From NCBI GenBank assembly GCA_045660565.1, contig JAZRDX010000085.1, positions 1-13,909 of the forward strand: DNA of 13,909 nucleotides, read 5' to 3'. The notes beneath the pieces were generated by a model, which was not told where the DNA came from, did no database searches, and worked only from the letters and a program-made list of their open reading frames with translations. A program made the translations under genes and the position numbers. This stretch comes from SIG673 sp045660565. Lineage in GTDB: Bacteria; Bacillota; Clostridia; Oscillospirales; CAG-272. Shown in pieces: positions 6,693 to 11,378 of the stretch; position 1 is the stretch's first letter; each line of letters begins with the position of its first letter.

Positions 6693-6785
6693 CAATATTC
6701 AGATTTGCGTAATATTGTATATTGGTATCCAGCCACAATATTATTTACTTTACAGATTCATTATACCACAATTACGTTAATATTG
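6693..6785. repeat. Four AATATTG/CAATATT elements around the fbp leader and promoter
   Basis: The 7-mer occurs as CAATATT at 6693-6699 and 6736-6742 and as AATATTG at 6711-6717 and 6779-6785. The copy at 6711 can pair with either 6693 or 6736, giving two exclusive hairpins in the fbp 5' leader, one of them adjacent to the ribosome binding site. The local AT richness makes chance recurrence plausible. Confidence 0.4.
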
Positions 6786-6788
6786 CAA
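6760..6788 (-). promoter_or_regulatory. Promoter of fbp
   Basis: On the minus strand, TTGCAA (6783-6788) and TATAAT (6760-6765) are separated by 17 bp. The predicted start is near 6753. Confidence 0.82.
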
Positions 6789-6907
6789 CTGTTTATTATT
6801 CCACGTTGTTTCGCGTTTCATTGAAAAACGACAAAAAAGATATTTTCGTGGTTTTGATATAGATTTGAACTTCATAACTCATGGCTTGCCTCAAGGCAAT
6901 CATAACT

Positions 6908-6945
6908 GAAAAACGACAAGCTTCTGTTGAAACTTGTCGTTTTTC
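6908..6945 (-). terminator. Terminator of tRNA-Arg
   Basis: A perfect 13-bp inverted repeat (6908-6920 with 6933-6945) has a 12-nt loop. On the minus strand the 3' arm ends in CTTGTCGTTTTTC, supplying the U-tract. It directly abuts the encoded CCA of the tRNA at 6946. A second TTGTCGTTTTTCA copy lies about 84 bp further downstream (around 6821-6833), without a matching arm. Confidence 0.88.
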
Positions 6946-7022
6946 TGGCCTGCCCAAGCGGACTTGAACCGCTGACACCAAGCGTCGGAGGCTTGTGCTC
7001 TATCCAACTGAGCTACGGGCAG
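6946..7022 (-). tRNA. tRNA-Arg (anticodon CCG)
   Basis: On the minus strand the gene runs from 7022 to 6946. The acceptor CTGCCCG (7022-7016) pairs with TGGGCAG (6956-6950), with one G-T pair at the base, then discriminator G and an encoded CCA (6948-6946). The D stem is GCTC/GAGC, and the anticodon stem CAAGC/GCTTG surrounds loop CTCCGAC, giving anticodon CCG, which reads CGG. The T arm is AGCGG-TTCAAGT-CCGCT. It forms its own transcription unit with a promoter at 7077-7105 and a terminator at 6908-6945. Confidence 0.97.
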
Positions 7023-7076
7023 ATGTTTTTCCTCGGATTTTACAGAAACGCCGAGATCAAGCGTTACTGCTTAAGT

Positions 7077-7105
7077 ATTATAGCATCATTTTATTTAATT
7101 GTAAA
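7077..7105 (-). promoter_or_regulatory. Promoter of tRNA-Arg
   Basis: On the minus strand, TTTACA (7100-7105) and TATAAT (7077-7082) are 17 bp apart. The leader of about 48 nt contains a CTCGG/CCGAG pairing that must be processed away from the mature 5' end at 7022. Confidence 0.85.
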
Positions 7106-7165
7106 GTAAGTATACTTAAAAAATTGTAAAATTTTTACAAAATTCGTTTTTTTTATAAAACCCCC

Positions 7166-7194
7166 TTTTCAAGTCTATTTATTTATGGTATAAT
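7166..7194 (+). promoter_or_regulatory. Promoter of tsaE
   Basis: TTTTCA (7166-7171) and a perfect TATAAT (7189-7194) are 17 bp apart. The leader would be about 38 nt. It probably serves tsaE, tsaB and rpiB together. Confidence 0.72.
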
Positions 7195-7238
7195 AGATAT
7201 AATTATAAACTATTGAAAATGGGAGGTAATGCCGTAAA

Positions 7239-7685
7239 ATGGGATATAATGCGGAATTTATAACCGAAAGCTATGCCGAGACTGAGGCTGTCGGTGAAAA
7301 GCTTGCCTCTCTTTTAAGCGGAAAGCATACCGTCTGCTTTTACGGAGACCTCGGCGCGGGAAAGACGGCGTTTATCCGCGGAATGGGAAAGGTTATTTGC
7401 CCAAGCGCGGAGGTTTGCAGCCCGACTTACGCGGTGATAAACGAATATAAGGAAAACGGCAAAACCGTTATGTGCCACGTTGACGCTTATAGGATTACCG
7501 ATGACGACGACCTTTATTCAACCGGCTTTTACGACTGTGCCGATTATGAAAACTGCATAATGGCGATAGAGTGGAGCGAAAATATTCCGTTTGCGATACC
7601 GAGCGACGCTATAAAAATAACCGTTGAAAAGCTTGGCGAAAGCAAGCGTAGGATAACGGTTGAAAATTTTCCGTGTGAGCTTTGA
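7239..7685 (+). CDS. tsaE: tRNA t6A biosynthesis ATPase TsaE
   Basis: A 148-residue protein of the TsaE (YjeE) family. It hydrolyses ATP in the complex with TsaB and TsaD that installs threonylcarbamoyl-adenosine at position 37 of ANN-decoding tRNAs. A Walker A motif GDLGAGKT is at 36-43, followed by SPTY (61-64), HVDAYR (80-85) and IEWSEN (110-115) with the acidic residue of the active site. Length is typical. ATG 7239 follows GGGAGG with a rather long spacing of about 12 bases; an ATG inside that spacing opens only a two-codon frame. It leads a plus strand group with tsaB 64 nt downstream. Confidence 0.95.
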   Translation: MGYNAEFITESYAETEAVGEKLASLLSGKHTVCFYGDLGAGKTAFIRGMGKVICPSAEVCSPTYAVINEYKENGKTVMCHVDAYRITDDDDLYSTGFYDCADYENCIMAIEWSENIPFAIPSDAIKITVEKLGESKRRITVENFPCEL

Positions 7686-7749
7686 CGCCGAGCGGCCCGG
7701 AACGCTTTGCGGAAGGCTTACAGAAGTTTAAAAGAAAGGAAGCGGTGTT

Positions 7750-8469
7750 TTGATAATACTTGCAATTGATTCAACGGCGAAAACCTCTACGGTTTCTCTT
7801 GCCGATAATGAAAAGCTTATAGGTCTTTCTGTGTTAAACACCAACAATACTCATAGCACAACGCTTCTGCCGGCGGTAGAAAATCTGCTGAGCGGCGCAG
7901 GTATGACGGTGAGCGACGTGGAGCTTTTTGTCTGTTCTGCCGGTCCCGGCTCATTTACGGGTGTGCGTATAGGCGCGGCTACGGTAAAAGGACTTGCCTT
8001 TGCGGAAAATAAGAAATGCATCGGTGTTTCCTCACTTGAGGCTCTCGCTATGAATATAACGTCGGGCAGCGGAATAGTCTGCGCGGTAATGGACGCAAGA
8101 AGAAATCAGCTTTATAACGCTCTTTTTGAGATAAACGACGGCAAGCTTGAGCGTCTTACGCCGGACAGAGTTATAACTAAGGATGAGCTTAAAAACGAGC
8201 TTTCGGAGTACAAAGGCAAAATATATATCGTCGGAGACGGATACGCTATCGCAAAAGAAGCTCTTTCCGCTCTTGACTGCCCCGAAACGGCGGAAACGGC
8301 TAAATATCAAAACGCGTACAGCGTAGCGCTTCTCGGACTTAAAAATTACACGGCTCTTTCCGAAAGCGAAAGAGAGGGGCTTACCGCGGCGGCACTTTCG
8401 CCCGTTTATCTCAGAGCATCGCAGGCGGAGAGGGAGAGAGAAGAAAAGCTTAAGGAAGGCAAGGTGTAA
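7750..8469 (+). CDS. tsaB: tRNA t6A biosynthesis protein TsaB
   Basis: A 239-residue ASKHA-fold protein, the non-catalytic partner that stabilises TsaD in the t6A complex. Family features are ILAIDST at 3-9, AGPGSFTGVRIG at 64-75 and DARRNQLY at 115-122. The start is TTG at 7750, needed to include the conserved first strand; AAGGA lies about nine bases upstream. It follows tsaE on the same strand. In many Firmicutes rimI and tsaD come next; here the following gene is rpiB, so TsaD must be encoded elsewhere. The C-terminal end is highly charged (EREREEKLKEGK). Confidence 0.93.
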   Translation: MIILAIDSTAKTSTVSLADNEKLIGLSVLNTNNTHSTTLLPAVENLLSGAGMTVSDVELFVCSAGPGSFTGVRIGAATVKGLAFAENKKCIGVSSLEALAMNITSGSGIVCAVMDARRNQLYNALFEINDGKLERLTPDRVITKDELKNELSEYKGKIYIVGDGYAIAKEALSALDCPETAETAKYQNAYSVALLGLKNYTALSESEREGLTAAALSPVYLRASQAEREREEKLKEGKV

Positions 8470-8583
8470 AAGCTTTGCCGCAGAGTTATCGAATGATAAC
8501 GGTATGAAAATCAAAAAATGGGAAAAAGAGGCGTTATCGCCTCGGAGTCCTAAAAATAAACGAAAAAGTAAAGGAAAACTGTT
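8470..8583 (+). other. tsaB-rpiB intergenic segment with two small hairpins
   Basis: No gene is present. Two perfect 6-bp stems with 4-nt loops occur: GTTATC/GATAAC (8485-8500) and GAGGCG/CGCCTC (8528-8543). Neither is followed by a U-run, so termination is unlikely. They may affect message processing between the two genes, or be chance. Confidence 0.35.
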
Positions 8584-9027
8584 ATGAAAATTGCAATAGG
8601 TTGCGACCACGGAGCTTACGAGCTTAAAGAAATTTTTAAAAAGCATTTCGACGAAACGGGAGTTGAATACGAGGATTTCGGTACAAATTCAACCGAATCC
8701 GTACATTACCCTATATACGCAAAGGCTGTATGTAAGGCAGTTCAGGAGAAAAAGGCTGACTTCGGTATTCTCCTTTGCTCAACGGGTATAGGAATGAGCA
8801 TCGCGGCAAATAAACATAAGGGTATACGCGCGGCACTTTGCGGAGACCTTTACAGCGCGAAATTCACGAGACTTCATAACGATTCAAACGTTCTTTGCAT
8901 AGGCGCGCTCGTAACCGGTGCGGGACTTGCAAAGGAGATAGCCGACGTATTCCTCGGTACGGAGTTTATGGGCGGACGCCACGAAACCCGTGTCGGTATG
9001 ATAACCGAAATAGAAAACGAGCAGTAA
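8584..9027 (+). CDS. rpiB: Ribose-5-phosphate isomerase B
   Basis: A 147-residue protein with canonical RpiB features, which interconverts ribose 5-phosphate and ribulose 5-phosphate in the non-oxidative pentose phosphate pathway. It begins KIAIGCDHGAYELK, with Asp8 and His9 intact. It has the catalytic-type Cys65 in LLCSTGIGMSIAANK (63-77), LHND with His98 and Asn99, and the C-terminal GGRHETRVGMI. CSTG in place of the more usual CGTG is a minor variant. ATG 8584 is preceded by AAAGGA about eight bases upstream. It lies 114 nt after tsaB on the same strand and may be co-transcribed with it. Unlike the divergent family member at 3982-4554, this copy has every residue expected for activity. 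Confidence 0.95.
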   Translation: MKIAIGCDHGAYELKEIFKKHFDETGVEYEDFGTNSTESVHYPIYAKAVCKAVQEKKADFGILLCSTGIGMSIAANKHKGIRAALCGDLYSAKFTRLHNDSNVLCIGALVTGAGLAKEIADVFLGTEFMGGRHETRVGMITEIENEQ

Positions 9028-9151
9028 ACGAAAGCTATACGCAACGGAAAAAGCGATGTCCGTAAAACGGTCGCGCTAGGTTGCAGTAAAGCCTTCGGGT
9101 ACGCGCGCTCGGCGCAAGAATATACTAACAGAATGAATACAACCGGTGGGC
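9028..9151. other. Intergenic region downstream of rpiB
   Basis: I see no gene, RNA family or clear promoter here. The segment is locally GC-rich (for example GCGCGCTCGGCGC near 9103-9115), in contrast to the AT-rich stretch that follows. Confidence 0.4.
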
Positions 9152-9186
9152 AAAAAACTTTTTGAGTGAGACAAAAAACGTTTTTT
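9152..9186 (+). terminator. Possible AT-rich terminator after rpiB
   Basis: AAAAAACTTTTTG (9152-9164) can pair with CAAAAAACGTTTTTT (9172-9186) across a 2-nt bulge, with a 7-nt loop and a closing T-run. The stem is weak because it is mostly A-T. Its place between rpiB and the transporter gene supports a terminator role. Confidence 0.45.
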
Positions 9187-9265
9187 CGTTCTGCCGTGAA
9201 CATATAAGTTTACACAATAATTAAAAATCCAAATTAAAAATACTTTACTGAAAAAGGAGAAATTT

Positions 9266-11032
9266 ATGTCAATATTTGACGTTTTATGGCTTATATGCGG
9301 ACTTTGTCTTTTCCTTTACGGAATGAACGTAATGGGAGACGCACTTAAGAAAAGCGCGGGAAATAAGCTGAAAATTATTCTTGGAAACCTTACCTCTAAT
9401 CCTGTCAAGGGATTTTTACTCGGACTTGTCGTAACAAGTATTATTCAGTCCTCGTCGGCTACGACGGTTATGGTTGTCGGATTCGTTAACTCCGGTACAA
9501 TGCTTCTTTCGCAGGCAGTCGGAGTTATAATGGGAGCTAACGTCGGTACAGCGGTTACCTCTTGGCTTACCGCTCTTTCCGGTATCGAGGGCGGCGAAGG
9601 CGCGCTTGCCTTCCTTAACTGGTTCAAGCCCTCGTCCTGGATGCCTGTGCTCGCGCTTATCGGAATAGGACTTACGATGTTTGCAAAGCGCCAGAGAAAC
9701 AAAGACATCGGAACCATTCTTCTCGGCTTTGCGGTTCTTATGGTCGGTATGGACCTTATGAGCGACGCTGTCGGCGGTCTTAAAAACGATCCCGGCTTCC
9801 AAAGCATACTTTTAATGTTTGAAAATCCGATTCTCGGAGTTCTTGCGGGACTTGTTCTTACCGCTATCGTTCAGTCCTCCTCCGCTTCGGTAGGTATTCT
9901 TCAGGCGCTTACGGTAACGGGAGCGATAACCTGGGGCGCGGCTATTCCGATCGTTATGGGACAGAATATCGGTACCTGTGTTACCGCTATGCTTTCCTCT
10001 ATCGGAGCAAACAAGAACGGTAAGCGCGCGGCTTTCTTCCACCTTTACTTTAACGTAGTCGGAGTTGTCGTTTGCCTTACCCTCTTTACAATCTTTAATG
10101 CGATATTTAAATTTGCGTTTGTTGCCTTACCGATAGATATGTGGGGAGTAGCAATAACGCACACAACGTTTAAGCTTCTTATCGTTGCGATACTTGCTCC
10201 GTTTGCAAGATATATCGAAAAGCTTGCGGTTCTCTCCGTTAAGGACAGAAAAGAAGAAAACGAGACGGCAAACCTTCTCGACGAAAGACTTCTTTCCACT
10301 CCTTCCGTTGCTATCGCTCGTTGCAACGACGTTGCGTGTAAGATGGCTGAAATTTCCTGCGAGGCGCTCCTTTCCTCGGTTGAGCTTCTTTACGACTATG
10401 ACGAAAAGAAGGCGCAGCAGGTAAGACGTCTTGAGGATAAGGCGGATATTTACGAGGATACACTCGGCTCGTATCTTGTAAAGCTTTCGGCGGAGATACA
10501 CAATGAAGCAGATACTAAAGAGGTTACGAGACTTCTTCATACGATAGGAGACTTTGAAAGAATTTCCGACCATGCGGTAAACTTCGTTGAATCGGCAGAG
10601 GAAATAAGCGACAAAAAGCTTGTATTCTCCGATAACGCAAATACCGAGATAGCAACGCTTAAGGCGGCGGTTACCGAAATTCTCGAGCTTGCTAAGACCG
10701 CGTTCCTTAATAACGATATACAGCTTGCGAAGAAGGTAGAGCCGCTTGAGGAGGTTATAGATAATCTCCGCGACGAGATAAAGCTTAACCACATTATGAG
10801 AGTACAGAAGAACGAATGTACCATAGAACACGGCTTCGTTCTTTCCGATATACTTACCAACTTCGAAAGAGTTGCGGACCACTGTTCGAACATCGCAAGC
10901 TGTGTAATAGAAATTTCCCATAACGCGCTTGATATGCACAGATATATAAGCGCGGTTAAAAACAGCGGCGAGGAGTTCGATATGGCGACGAGGGAGTATG
11001 CCAGAAAGTATGCTCTTTCGAAGTCGAAATAA
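9266..11032 (+). CDS. Na+/phosphate symporter with C-terminal PhoU-like domain (NptA/PNaS family)
   Basis: A 588-residue membrane protein with the two inverted QSSSA repeats that mark Na/Pi cotransporters: IIQSSSATT at 59-67 and IVQSSSASV at 201-209, each near a GANVGT/GQNIGT motif (90-95 and 232-237). Roughly eight hydrophobic segments lie between residues 5 and 325. The remaining 250 residues are cytoplasmic and PhoU-like, with GDFERISDHAVN (428-439) and NFERVADHCSNIA (532-544), the metal-binding type repeats of PhoU. It would import phosphate with sodium, and the PhoU part may couple activity to phosphate state. ATG 9266 follows AAGGAGA. It appears monocistronic; no phosphate regulon gene is adjacent and no strong promoter could be identified. 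No clear terminator follows, only the tandem repeats. Confidence 0.93.
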   Translation: MSIFDVLWLICGLCLFLYGMNVMGDALKKSAGNKLKIILGNLTSNPVKGFLLGLVVTSIIQSSSATTVMVVGFVNSGTMLLSQAVGVIMGANVGTAVTSWLTALSGIEGGEGALAFLNWFKPSSWMPVLALIGIGLTMFAKRQRNKDIGTILLGFAVLMVGMDLMSDAVGGLKNDPGFQSILLMFENPILGVLAGLVLTAIVQSSSASVGILQALTVTGAITWGAAIPIVMGQNIGTCVTAMLSSIGANKNGKRAAFFHLYFNVVGVVVCLTLFTIFNAIFKFAFVALPIDMWGVAITHTTFKLLIVAILAPFARYIEKLAVLSVKDRKEENETANLLDERLLSTPSVAIARCNDVACKMAEISCEALLSSVELLYDYDEKKAQQVRRLEDKADIYEDTLGSYLVKLSAEIHNEADTKEVTRLLHTIGDFERISDHAVNFVESAEEISDKKLVFSDNANTEIATLKAAVTEILELAKTAFLNNDIQLAKKVEPLEEVIDNLRDEIKLNHIMRVQKNECTIEHGFVLSDILTNFERVADHCSNIASCVIEISHNALDMHRYISAVKNSGEEFDMATREYARKYALSKSK

Positions 11033-11060
11033 ATTTTTCGGCGAGTCGGCTTAAAAGATA

Positions 11061-11148
11061 ATCCGTAAGGCAGGGGCTTAATCCTGCTGAAAACGGTGTG
11101 TTGGAGATAACGAATTAAAGTAGTTTATGCCACACTACATTAAAACAA
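11061..11148. repeat. Tandem repeat copy 1 (88 bp)
   Basis: Begins at ATCCGTAAGGCAGGGGC and runs to the next ATCCGTA. Apart from the hairpin region and two substitutions it is nearly identical to copy 2. The first 30 bases can fold as GGCAGG/CCTGCT around GGCTTAAT. A second small hairpin (GTAG/CTAC) lies in the 3' third. Confidence 0.88.
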
Positions 11149-11235
11149 ATCCGTAGGGTGGGGCTTAATCCTGCCGAAAACGGTGTGTTGGAGATAACGA
11201 ATTAAAGTAGTTTATACCACGCTACATTAAAACAA
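11149..11235. repeat. Tandem repeat copy 2 (87 bp)
   Basis: The same unit as copy 1, one base shorter in the 5' arm of the hairpin (GGTGG against CCTGCC, using wobble and a bulge). The central approximately 60 bp, from GAAAACGG to ACATTAAAACAA, differs from copy 1 at only two positions (TGCCACA versus TACCACG). Confidence 0.88.
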
Positions 11236-11266
11236 ATCCGTAGGGCGGGGGCTTGCTCCCGCCGAG
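11236..11266. repeat. Tandem repeat copy 3, hairpin portion only
   Basis: Only the first third is present: ATCCGTAGGGCGGGGGCTTG and the matching arm. Here the hairpin is GGCGGG/CCCGCC, perfectly paired. The element resembles short GC-rich hairpin repeats that I recall as interspersed in Clostridia genomes; this is from memory and unchecked. It lies about 47 bp upstream of the alaS -35. Confidence 0.8.
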
Positions 11267-11312
11267 AAGGTCATAAACTGAAGTAAAAGTTAAATGTAAA
11301 AACCGAAAGCTA

Positions 11313-11341
11313 TTGACATAAAGCTTTTTCGGTGCTATAAT
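11313..11341 (+). promoter_or_regulatory. Promoter of alaS, perfect sigma-A consensus
   Basis: TTGACA (11313-11318) and TATAAT (11336-11341) are separated by 17 bp. The leader would be about 31 nt, too short for a T-box. An imperfect inverted repeat (ACCGAAAGCT 11302-11311 with AGCTTTTTCGGT 11322-11333) brackets the -35. Confidence 0.92.
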
Positions 11342-11378
11342 TTTGTTTATATTAATATTTAAGGAAGAATACTGAATT

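Noticed and set aside
9028..9151. Structured RNA (RNase P or SRP RNA type) after rpiB
   Set aside because: Some GC-rich pairing is possible, but none of the conserved cores of these RNAs can be seen.
10127..10939. Minus strand open frame (270 codons) opposite the phosphate transporter
   Set aside because: It lies wholly inside the transporter and PhoU-like coding sequence, has no start signals, and its predicted residues are low-complexity basic and aromatic runs.
11061..11266. Possible CRISPR array
   Set aside because: Units are about 88 bp, contiguous and nearly identical throughout, with no variable spacers and no cas genes.
11266..11378. T-box leader for alaS
   Set aside because: The promoter sits about 31 nt before the start codon, and I see no T-box core sequence or specifier stem.
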